NCBI GenBank assembly: GCA_009845505.1
Contig: VXZL01000267.1
Location: 1,254-8,715, forward strand
Source: Candidatus Poribacteria bacterium
GTDB lineage: Bacteria; Poribacteria; WGA-4E; WGA-3G
Direction: 5' to 3'
Length of the DNA stretch: 7,462 nt
The first letter of the stretch is position 1. Every line of letters begins with the position of its first letter. Under the pieces are notes generated by a model. That model was given only the letters and a program-made list of their open reading frames with translations. It made no database searches and was not told the origin of the DNA. Below are positions 1 to 5,332 of this stretch, piece by piece. The translations under genes and the position numbers were made by a program.

Positions 1-22
1 GAACGCTAAATAATTCTTCCAT
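1..22 (-). CDS. possible first codons of a gene running out of the window
   Basis: On the minus strand an ATG at 22-20 opens a frame reading MEELFSV up to the window edge. It lies 23 nt after the RNase HIII stop codon (46-48) and in the same direction, so it could be the next gene of the same transcript. Only seven codons are visible and there is no convincing Shine-Dalgarno sequence (a weak GAGA lies upstream). No function can be given, and it may be chance. Confidence 0.2.
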
Positions 23-45
23 AATTTGTCTCGCGCGAAAAAAAT

Positions 46-726
46 TTAAAAGAAAACTTGTTTACGAAGGACAGCATCTGTCAAACTAAAATGAAGTTTC
101 GCGACATCTCCCAGAGCATTGCTTCCATGCAATCGAATAAATTCTCTACCCGCATCAATAACTTGATATGCACCTCTTGGTAGACGCATCTCATATTTTT
201 CAGACAGTGTTTCCATCCGATTCAGAAAAGTATCACGAGCAATAATAGAGGCTGCAGCAACAGCGATATCACGTTCCGCTTTTGGCTCCTGGATTATTTT
301 TATTTTTCGGTGTCGTTCATCATCTGTTTGTTGTTTGATAAGGTCATTTTTAGAGAATTTGTCAACAAGTACATGTTTCGCCCCTACCCGGGTTGCCAAT
401 GTCTCGATGGCTTCTCTATGAAGGGAGGCGAGTAAGTGATTTAAGTTTTGTCCACGCCTACGGAGATCGTTATAAAGGGTATTGTAGTCGGTCGGCATTT
501 TTTCAACAACAACGATATACGCCTCATAGTCATTGTGCATCAGTTCAGCGAGGCGTTGGATGCGTCGGTTCGATAGCTTTTTCCCATCAGTGATACCGAG
601 AGTCGAAAGGGTTTCGCGACACGCTGCGTCTACATAAACGGCTGCGACAACAAGCGGACCAAAATAATCGCCTTTTCCGGCTTCATCTGTGCCAATCCAG
701 GCATCCCAATTGTGTATGGTGTCCAT
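46..726 (-). CDS. rnhC: ribonuclease HIII (short form, no N-terminal TBP-like domain)
   Basis: RNase HIII is a cytoplasmic enzyme that cuts the RNA strand of RNA-DNA hybrids. From the ATG at 726 the protein is 226 aa. It opens almost directly with the catalytic signature GTDEAGKGDYFGP (D14, E15), then TDGKKLS, then a YN..Y..L.....NLN.LLA..H segment typical of HIII. LVDKF follows (D122), then PKAERDIAVAAASIIARD (E151). The D-E-D-E set, with Glu in KAE, points to HIII rather than HII, which has Asp there. Family members are usually about 300 aa with an N-terminal TBP-like substrate-binding domain of some 80-90 aa, which is missing here. A GTG at 741 gives five more residues, but it lies inside the right-end hairpin of the tnpB element, so I prefer the ATG at 726. 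No Shine-Dalgarno is visible before it. With the element directly upstream, expression may depend on read-through from the tnpB promoter. Confidence 0.9.
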   Translation of the reverse strand: MDTIHNWDAWIGTDEAGKGDYFGPLVVAAVYVDAACRETLSTLGITDGKKLSNRRIQRLAELMHNDYEAYIVVVEKMPTDYNTLYNDLRRRGQNLNHLLASLHREAIETLATRVGAKHVLVDKFSKNDLIKQQTDDERHRKIKIIQEPKAERDIAVAAASIIARDTFLNRMETLSEKYEMRLPRGAYQVIDAGREFIRLHGSNALGDVAKLHFSLTDAVLRKQVFF

Positions 727-733
727 GTCATAG

Positions 734-880
734 GTGCCCACACGCTAAAGCGTAGGGCTTGTGCTTCCTCGCAGTCAGCGTTTTTCTCTCAGAGAAAAGT
801 CGTCTTATGTCTGCTCCACTTTAGGCAGCCAAGCCTGCCCGTTTGATATTGATAGCAGCGTTTACGTCTCGGTCGTGATG
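734..880 (-). ncRNA. putative omega RNA (reRNA) at the tnpB 3' end
   Basis: TnpB proteins work with an RNA made from the 3' end of their own gene and the element's right end; the guide is the flanking DNA just past the element. Two stems are visible on the minus strand after the tnpB stop. One is TTTTCTC-TGA-GAGAAAA (arms 792-798 and 782-788). The other is a terminal hairpin with GCCC/GGGC (755-758, 736-739) and ACGC/GCGT (750-753, 742-745) arms around a TTTA loop. Neither is followed by a T tract, so they do not look like a terminator. The 5' limit inside tnpB is a guess. The predicted guide begins near 733 and runs into the first codons of the RNase HIII gene. Confidence 0.5.
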
Positions 881-1933
881 GGAATCACATTCAGGACACG
901 TCCACTGTCTATCTGAAAGAGAGAGTTCTTTATTATGGTATCCGCAATCACTGCAAGGCTTTGTTGTCGCTGTCCACTGACTGATTTTCTTGAGTTTTTT
1001 GCCGTGCTTTGCACACTTCTGTTCCAGTATCTGCAGAAACTGGTAGAAGGCGTGGTCAGAGACCTTACGTCCCCAGAGGCGTTTCATGCCGTCAAGATTC
1101 AGGGTCTCAAAGCAAAGCACGTCAAACTCGGTGCAAAGTTCGGTCGCAAGTTTCCATTGCCAATCTTCTCTTTGTCGGGTAATCTTTCTATGGAGTCTTG
1201 CCAAAGCACGAGCCGCACGGTACCAGTTACCCGAACCTTTGACTTTACGCGAAAGTGCCTTGTTCAGAGTTCGCAACGTCTTCAGCGATTGCTTGAGAAA
1301 TTGCGGAGATGCTATCTTATCGCCTGCGTCGCTTGTGAGAAATGTTTTGTTTCCGTAATCAAATCCTGCGCTCTTACCCGTCTTGGATTTGAGTTTAGAA
1401 TCATCAACTTTCTTGCACGAAAAATATATCCAATAGTCCCCACACCTATCTCGCTTGATGGTGATCGTCTTGATAATGCCTTCAATTTTACGGTGTTTGT
1501 GGAAAGAGAACCATGTGCCTATACAGTTGATTTTAATACGATTTTCTTCGAGTGTATAGCCGGCTTGTGTGAACGTCATAGAGTTGTATTTGTGGCGAGA
1601 CTTGATTTTTGGTCTACCGACTTTGCGGTTCGTTTTACCTGCTTTTCGGTCTTTCTTGTTCTGAAAAAATGCGTCTTGGGATTTGCCATACCGCAATACA
1701 ACGTCTTGAACAACTTGACTCGGCAAGGCTGCCCAGTGCGGTTTTGTCCGCTTTTTGAGTTTGGTGACGTGTCTTTTGAGTTTGTATGCAGATACATCTT
1801 TTCCAAACATACGACGATACCGGCGTGCCAGCAACATGATATGCAAATGGATGCCCCACATATCGTCAATCATGTTGCCAAGTTTGATGACGTTCTTTTG
1901 CGACTGAAGTTTGAACCCGTAGGCTATTCTCAT
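821..1933 (-). CDS. tnpB: TnpB, RNA-guided DNA endonuclease of IS200/IS605 elements
   Basis: TnpB is the compact omega-RNA-guided nuclease related to Cas12 that cuts DNA next to a short target-adjacent motif and helps retain the element. From the ATG at 1933 the protein is 370 aa, a normal length. A basic N-terminal half (rich in KLKKRTK and KVGRPKIKSR-like stretches) is followed by the split RuvC domain. Its residues are D192 in GFDYGNKTF, E276 in CFETLNLDGM, and D356 in HDRDVNAAINIKRAG. A four-cysteine zinc ribbon (C327/C330 in CSDCG, C346/C349 in CPEC) lies between E276 and D356. All catalytic residues are present and the frame is unbroken, so it may be active. A GTG at 1987 would add 18 residues, but they fall in a structured leader and look unlike the family. 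The ATG has a modest CGGAT (1939-1943) five bases upstream. There is no tnpA in the window. Confidence 0.93.
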   Translation of the reverse strand: MRIAYGFKLQSQKNVIKLGNMIDDMWGIHLHIMLLARRYRRMFGKDVSAYKLKRHVTKLKKRTKPHWAALPSQVVQDVVLRYGKSQDAFFQNKKDRKAGKTNRKVGRPKIKSRHKYNSMTFTQAGYTLEENRIKINCIGTWFSFHKHRKIEGIIKTITIKRDRCGDYWIYFSCKKVDDSKLKSKTGKSAGFDYGNKTFLTSDAGDKIASPQFLKQSLKTLRTLNKALSRKVKGSGNWYRAARALARLHRKITRQREDWQWKLATELCTEFDVLCFETLNLDGMKRLWGRKVSDHAFYQFLQILEQKCAKHGKKLKKISQWTATTKPCSDCGYHNKELSLSDRQWTCPECDSHHDRDVNAAINIKRAGLAA

Positions 1934-1961
1934 AGTATATCCGTTATCCGTCTTTATCCCC

Positions 1962-2014
1962 GAACAAGTGGGAGGCAAGCACGCCACCGAGAGATGACGC
2001 TTGTTCTGCTTGCC
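1962..2014 (-). promoter_or_regulatory. interleaved inverted repeats in the tnpB 5' leader
   Basis: The leader between the tnpB promoter and the ATG holds two perfect inverted repeats in overlapping order. Read on the minus strand they are GGCAAGCA (2014-2007), GAACAAG (2006-2000), TGCTTGCC (1981-1974) and CTTGTTC (1968-1962). The order A-B-A'-B' allows a pseudoknot or two mutually exclusive stems of 8 and 7 bp. The stems would lie in the first 60 nt or so of the mRNA and about 30 nt before the start codon, so they could control tnpB translation or form part of the left-end DNA structure used in transposition. The pairing is seen directly; the role is inferred. Confidence 0.45.
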
Positions 2015-2027
2015 AACGGATACCTTA

Positions 2028-2056
2028 ATTATCCCACAATTTTACACCAAAGTCAA
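2028..2056 (-). promoter_or_regulatory. sigma-70-type promoter of tnpB
   Basis: On the minus strand, TTGACT (2056-2051) and GATAAT (2033-2028) are separated by exactly 17 bp, each one base from consensus. Transcription would start near 2021, giving a leader of roughly 88 nt before the tnpB ATG at 1933. The promoter lies inside the element, so tnpB carries its own promoter and could also read through into the RNase HIII gene. Confidence 0.7.
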
Positions 2057-2080
2057 ATGTTTTTTTGACACAACTATAGG

Positions 2081-2123
2081 CGGTGTCTACATCCGCGCCC
2101 TAAAGGACGGGGGTTTGACACCG
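2081..2123 (-). repeat. left-end stem-loop of the tnpB element
   Basis: An outer 7-bp stem, CGGTGTC (2081-2087) with GACACCG (2117-2123), encloses an inner hairpin. On the minus strand the inner hairpin is CGTCC-TTTA-GGGCG, extended by two further C-G pairs beyond a C-C mismatch. The TTTA loop matches the loop of the right-end hairpin at 736-758, which supports an element end. The inner part also resembles right-end hairpins known from other tnpB elements, so a relic end of an older copy is possible. No T tract follows, so it is not a good terminator for the flavoprotein gene. Confidence 0.5.
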
Positions 2124-2160
2124 AAGATTATGTATGCTAATTTATTTTTTTCTGTTCGCC

Positions 2161-2751
2161 TTATTTTTCTTGATACTGCGCTTCCGTTAAATGCCGAGAC
2201 GCGGCGAATTCAGTAACTTGTTTGCCTACGGCTTTAACTCGCTCACTGAGTTCAGCATCACGTAAATTGCCATCCGTGTCAAACGCATCGGACGAGTTTG
2301 GAATTGACGCGTCATTCGGGACAACCCAAGCGTGCAGTGCAGTTCCTACCGTTCGTAACATAGAAATAGCGTTTACGGCTCCCATCCGTCCACCGGACAC
2401 ACCGATGAGCCCGATAACTTTATTCTCGAATTCGTCAAACCCCATCAGGTCGAGTGCGCTTTTGAGGACCCCGCTGAAGCTGCCGTGGTATTCCGGTGAG
2501 CCGAGAAGTATGCCGTCGGCGCGTTGGACCTTTTCCCGAAGTTTGAATACCCCGGGTGGGTAGTCGTTCTCGCTCGCAACAGAGCCTTGAAAAACGAGTT
2601 CGTATTCACTCAGGTCGAGCAATTCAACTTTAGCACCTGCCGCTTCTGCAGCAGAGAGCGCGATTTGGAGTGCAGCGTGTGTCGTACTCCCCTGTCGCAG
2701 ACTCCCGCAGATGGCAACAACGTAGATGGACTGGTTATCGGTATCCTTCAT
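2161..2751 (-). CDS. NADPH-dependent FMN reductase family flavoprotein
   Basis: This 196-aa cytoplasmic protein has the flavodoxin-like fold of the FMN_red family (azoreductase, chromate/quinone reductase, SsuE-like members). The N-terminal strand leads into the phosphate-binding loop GSLRQGS (16-22). The second signature, LGSPEYHGSFSGVLKSALD (83-101), is the SPEYHGS flavin-ring contact followed by the dimer helix. A third loop, SGGRMGA (119-125), is also as expected. Length is normal for the family. Known members use NAD(P)H to reduce FMN, quinones, azo dyes or metal ions; the substrate here cannot be named. The ATG has a good AAAAGGAT Shine-Dalgarno (2766-2759) and sits about 25 nt after the predicted transcription start of a consensus-like promoter. 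Downstream on the same strand is the tnpB element. Without that insertion the RNase HIII gene would start shortly after this stop codon, so the two may once have been co-transcribed. Confidence 0.88.
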   Translation of the reverse strand: MKDTDNQSIYVVAICGSLRQGSTTHAALQIALSAAEAAGAKVELLDLSEYELVFQGSVASENDYPPGVFKLREKVQRADGILLGSPEYHGSFSGVLKSALDLMGFDEFENKVIGLIGVSGGRMGAVNAISMLRTVGTALHAWVVPNDASIPNSSDAFDTDGNLRDAELSERVKAVGKQVTEFAASRHLTEAQYQEK

Positions 2752-2783
2752 TTTTCGTATCCTTTTCTGTTAAGTTGTATCAT

Positions 2784-2812
2784 ATCGTAGCATAGGCGTA
2801 AAGGGATGTCAA
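2784..2812 (-). promoter_or_regulatory. sigma-70-type promoter of the flavoprotein gene
   Basis: On the minus strand a perfect TTGACA (2812-2807) is followed after 17 bp by TACGAT (2789-2784). The start site would be near 2777, and the AAAAGGAT ribosome binding site plus ATG follow within about 25 nt. The hexamers and spacing are identical to the divergent LamG promoter at 2930-2958. Confidence 0.7.
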
Positions 2813-2867
2813 AGATTTTATTGGTTTGAAACACCGATGGTAGTCGTGCGCCTATCTTAATTATTTC

Positions 2868-2886
2868 ATATCTGAAAATCAGATAT
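2868..2886. promoter_or_regulatory. perfect 19-bp palindrome between divergent promoters (operator candidate)
   Basis: ATATCTGA (2868-2875) and TCAGATAT (2879-2886) form a perfect 8-bp inverted repeat around AAA. It lies 55 bp upstream of the flavoprotein -35 box (from 2812) and 43 bp upstream of the LamG -35 box (2930). This is a place where a dimeric activator or repressor could act on both genes. A second inverted pair, ACCGATG (2833-2839) and CATCGGT (2887-2893), straddles it. A short GTTTC/GAAAC pair (2892-2896, 2901-2905) follows. No regulator can be named. Apart from these sites and the promoters, the 331 nt between the two start codons hold nothing else I can support. Confidence 0.4.
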
Positions 2887-2929
2887 CATCGGTTTCTATG
2901 GAAACTTAAAGGCTGAAGGTAGATTTTTC

Positions 2930-2958
2930 TTGACATATTTTTGGGTTTCTTGTACGAT
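2930..2958 (+). promoter_or_regulatory. sigma-70-type promoter of the LamG gene
   Basis: TTGACA (2930-2935) and TACGAT (2953-2958) are separated by 17 bp. Transcription from about 2965 would give a leader of some 118 nt before the LamG ATG at 3083, long enough for the stem-loop at 3001-3043. Confidence 0.7.
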
Positions 2959-3000
2959 ACGCTTGTGGTTTAAAAGACAAGTTTCCTTATCAACTCAACT

Positions 3001-3043
3001 ATGGACATTGAACAACCCCGTGTAACGGACTGGCACTGTCCAT
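3001..3043 (+). promoter_or_regulatory. stem-loop in the LamG mRNA leader
   Basis: ATGGACA (3001-3007) pairs perfectly with TGTCCAT (3037-3043). Inside is a small CCGT-GTA-ACGG hairpin (3018-3028). The structure lies in the predicted 5' leader and ends 26 nt before the Shine-Dalgarno AGGAGG (3070-3075), leaving that site free. It could affect mRNA stability or be chance; it matches no riboswitch class I know. Confidence 0.3.
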
Positions 3044-3082
3044 TAACAACTATATTTCAAATAGACATGAGGAGGTTCACTC

Positions 3083-3868
3083 ATGCGTTTAGTTATGTAT
3101 GTACTCGCGGCTGCACTAATAGTAGGCAGCGCACTCTCCACTTATGCTGCGGTCGAAGACGACGGGTTAATCCTCTATTTCAGTTTTGATGAAGCCAAAG
3201 GTGGAACACTTGTAGATGAAACCGGGGGCGGAAATGATGCTGAAATCGTTGATGGTGCGAAGATCGTCAAGAATGAAGGTGTCTACGGCGGCTCAATGTT
3301 ATTCGCAAAAGGTGCAGACAGTGTGACGGTCGATTCCTTCAAGGAATTAGAAGATTATACAGACAACTCCTTTCTCTTCTGGCTCAACTTTACGGATCCA
3401 AACTCCGGTGGCTGGGATCAAATCATCGCGAAAAAGGCACCCGGCTCTGATCGTTCACCCGGTATCTGGACCTGTAACCGTGTCCCCTTGCACATCCACT
3501 ATCGGTTCAATCCCGGCAACGCCGGAAGCCATTGTGTCGGGCCTGATGGAGAAGGTGATACATTTGACGAAAATAAGTGGTACCACATTGCTGGGATCAA
3601 AGAGGGTACTGATTTCCTATTTTACATTGACGGTAAAGTGGTTGACGAACAGACTGTTCCCAAGGATCACGTGCAAGGGGCAGAGAAACTTTACATCGGT
3701 AGAACGAATTATAATGCTGCGAAATTCTACATTGATGACCTCTATGTCTACGATAGAGCACTTGATGCTGATGAGGTCACCAGTGTTATGGATGGGAAGC
3801 TACTCCCAGTTGAACCTGAGGACAAACTTTCTACTACATGGGGACAGCTCAAAGCACGTCGTGACTAA
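3083..3868 (+). CDS. secreted LamG-domain (concanavalin A-like) protein
   Basis: This 261-aa protein starts at an ATG eight bases... after a strong AGGAGG (3070-3075). Residues 1-22 are a signal peptide with a short basic start, a hydrophobic core and a likely cut after STYA, so it is exported. The rest is a jelly-roll lectin/glucanase-like domain of the Laminin_G_3 type. Its opening is LILYFSFDEAKGGTLVDETG (29-48), followed by GNDAEIVDGAKIV, then NKWYHIAGIKEGTDFLFYID (164-183), and the closing pattern KLYIGRTN and FYIDDLYVYDRALDADEV (215-232). These are the usual landmarks. C131 and C151 could form a disulfide. The chain ends with a short tail, VEPEDKLSTTWGQLK (243-257), of a kind I recall from many LamG proteins of Poribacteria-like genomes. 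The family binds glycans or proteins; no catalytic residues are recognised. Two stop codons stand in tandem (TAATAA). Ligand and location outside the cell are unknown. Confidence 0.85.
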   Translation: MRLVMYVLAAALIVGSALSTYAAVEDDGLILYFSFDEAKGGTLVDETGGGNDAEIVDGAKIVKNEGVYGGSMLFAKGADSVTVDSFKELEDYTDNSFLFWLNFTDPNSGGWDQIIAKKAPGSDRSPGIWTCNRVPLHIHYRFNPGNAGSHCVGPDGEGDTFDENKWYHIAGIKEGTDFLFYIDGKVVDEQTVPKDHVQGAEKLYIGRTNYNAAKFYIDDLYVYDRALDADEVTSVMDGKLLPVEPEDKLSTTWGQLKARRD

Positions 3869-3888
3869 TAACGCATCCACAAAGTGTA

Positions 3889-3909
3889 GGGACGGGGTTT
3901 CTCCGTCCC
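3889..3909. repeat. intergenic hairpin between the LamG and TPR genes
   Basis: GGGACGG (3889-3895) and CCGTCCC (3903-3909) form a perfect 7-bp GC-rich stem with a 7-nt loop. TGT (3885-3887) and ACA (3910-3912) can extend it around a bulged A. It fills most of the 63-nt gap between the two genes. No T tract follows, so it is not a standard terminator. The shape recalls short dispersed intergenic palindromes. Partial termination or mRNA processing is also possible. Confidence 0.5.
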
Positions 3910-3931
3910 ACATCTATCTCTTCATCCATGA

Positions 3932-5302
3932 ATGTTTACGCATCAGTCCCGTCTGTCCGTTCCAGTGAAAATCTTGTTTCTCTCCTTTATTCTGCTCGTT
4001 CCACCTGTATTGATGCAAGGGTGGTGCGATACTGAAGCAGAACTCAATAGCCGGATTGAACGTGGAATCCGTTATCTTGACACGGAACAGTACAATCTGG
4101 CACTCGCTGAATTTCAAACTATCCGAAAAGAATTCGCCACTTCCGAGAGTGTTAGCAGTTTCGCCCAATGTTACATCGGTATTGTCTACCAAGAGCTTAA
4201 TAGCCTCAGTGAGGCGATAACGGCGTATCAGGCTGCATTGGCACTGGAGGGACAGCCGGAGGTTCATGGAAGTGCTTACCTCCATTTAGGCATTGTCTAC
4301 AAAGCGCAAGGCGAGTTATCACTCGCTGAAAGCCATCTCAAACAAGCCCTTGGACTATTGACTGAAACTGCCGAGGCATACATTCATCTTGGCGATGTTT
4401 ATGCGCGCCAACGTAGATTTGATGACGCTGAGAAAGCGTATCGTGCGAGCATTCGATTGAACCCGAACCAGACTGAATCCTATTACGGATTGGGGAGAGT
4501 GGCAGAAATGCAAAATCGGCTGGAACAGGCTCTTGCGTATTACGATGCTGCCCTCGCGCGGAACCGCTATCTATCCCAGGCGCACTATCGGCGTGCTCTC
4601 GCATACCGGCGACTTGGGAATAGTGAACACGCTGAGACGGCGATGACGCAGTTTCGCCGATTAAAAACTTACGAAGATAGGATGCACCAGTACCGAGAAG
4701 CCCTCTACAGCAATCCGAACTTGCCGATGCTCTACATTAAACTCGGTGAACTCCATGAAACTTATGACAACTTAACAGAGGCATCTCAAATCTACGAAGC
4801 TGCAATACAGGTACACCCGTCTTACTTACCAGCATATCTCAGCCTTGGTGAGGTATTTATTCAACAGCGCAATCTTGAGGAAGCCATTGGGGTCTACCAG
4901 AAGGCTACAAAAATTGCTCCCAATAATTCACAAGTGTGGGGGAAGTTGGGGGTCATCTATATCAACCAACGCCAATTTGAACCAGCAATTCTGGCATTCA
5001 AACAAGCGATTGCAGCAGATAACACCGCAGCGGAAGCGTATAACAACTTGGCACGACTCTACGCTGGACTCGGTAAAGAGATGCAGCAGGCAATTGACTT
5101 AGCCGAACACGCAGTCACTTTGATGCCGACAGCCAAACATTACGACACACTCGCGTATACCTATTATCGCAATGCTGAATATGCTAAAGCTTTAACGGCG
5201 ATTAATCAGGCACTCGCGTTAGCACCTGATGCAAATGAATACAACAAGTTGCTACTGAAAATTCAGGAAGCACAAGTCGCAAATAAGCATGAGAAAAAAT
5301 AA
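3932..5302 (+). CDS. exported or membrane-anchored TPR protein
   Basis: This 456-aa protein has a basic start and a hydrophobic segment (about 12-28, VKILFLSFILLVPPVLM), a signal peptide or membrane anchor. C32 is preceded by GW, which does not fit a lipobox. From about residue 38 to 435 it is built of some eleven 34-residue tetratricopeptide repeats. Clear units begin near 113, 147, 181, 266, 300, 334, 368 and 403, with the usual pattern of A/G-Y-LG..Y and A....Y..A....P. A less regular stretch at about 240-262 may be a break between two TPR stacks. TPR arrays are scaffolds for protein partners, so no enzymatic activity is suggested. The tail is short and basic (KHEKK). The ATG at 3932 has no clear ribosome binding site; a GTG at 3965 would also keep the hydrophobic segment. 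It follows the LamG gene by 63 nt and precedes the isomerase by 30 nt. Partner and role are unknown. Confidence 0.85.
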   Translation: MFTHQSRLSVPVKILFLSFILLVPPVLMQGWCDTEAELNSRIERGIRYLDTEQYNLALAEFQTIRKEFATSESVSSFAQCYIGIVYQELNSLSEAITAYQAALALEGQPEVHGSAYLHLGIVYKAQGELSLAESHLKQALGLLTETAEAYIHLGDVYARQRRFDDAEKAYRASIRLNPNQTESYYGLGRVAEMQNRLEQALAYYDAALARNRYLSQAHYRRALAYRRLGNSEHAETAMTQFRRLKTYEDRMHQYREALYSNPNLPMLYIKLGELHETYDNLTEASQIYEAAIQVHPSYLPAYLSLGEVFIQQRNLEEAIGVYQKATKIAPNNSQVWGKLGVIYINQRQFEPAILAFKQAIAADNTAAEAYNNLARLYAGLGKEMQQAIDLAEHAVTLMPTAKHYDTLAYTYYRNAEYAKALTAINQALALAPDANEYNKLLLKIQEAQVANKHEKK

Positions 5303-5332
5303 ACTTTACAAACATAATCGAAAGGAAGCGGA

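Larger units (their letters stand above)
734..2123 (-). mobile_element. IS200/IS605-type element with tnpB only (IS1341-like)
   Basis: The element holds a single intact tnpB and no tnpA. It is bounded on its 3' side by a hairpin (736-758) and on its 5' side by a stem-loop (2081-2123); both tips read CTTTAGnG on the tnpB strand. Such elements are single-strand 'peel and paste' transposons that make no target-site duplication and need a Y1 transposase, here possibly supplied in trans. Exact ends cannot be fixed without an empty-site allele; the coordinates are the outer edges of the visible structures. The element sits between the flavoprotein gene, whose stop is 37 nt beyond the left structure, and the start codon of the RNase HIII gene. 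Confidence 0.7.

Noticed and set aside
782..798. TTTTCTC/GAGAAAA stem after tnpB as a rho-independent terminator
   Set aside because: The stem is A/T-rich and is followed by ACGC rather than a T tract on the minus strand. It fits an omega RNA stem better.
1934..1987. Upstream GTG start for tnpB, adding 18 residues
   Set aside because: The extra residues overlap the inverted repeats of the leader and do not resemble TnpB N-termini. The ATG at 1933 gives a normal length and has a modest ribosome binding site.
935..2068. A 377-codon open frame on the plus strand opposite tnpB
   Set aside because: It is the antisense shadow of tnpB. Its translation shows no recognisable domain, while the minus-strand frame has all TnpB motifs.
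3031..3046. TGGCAC at 3031 as a sigma-54 promoter for the LamG gene
   Set aside because: The required GC ten bases after GG is absent (TA is found at that place), and a better sigma-70 promoter lies at 2930-2958.
3001..3189. A 62-codon frame starting in the LamG leader
   Set aside because: It overlaps the signal peptide region of the LamG gene in another frame, has no ribosome binding site, and its translation looks like noise.
4032..5230. Repeated pattern across the TPR gene as a DNA repeat array or CRISPR
   Set aside because: The periodicity of about 102 nt comes from 34-residue protein repeats with divergent DNA sequence. There are no identical repeats or spacers.
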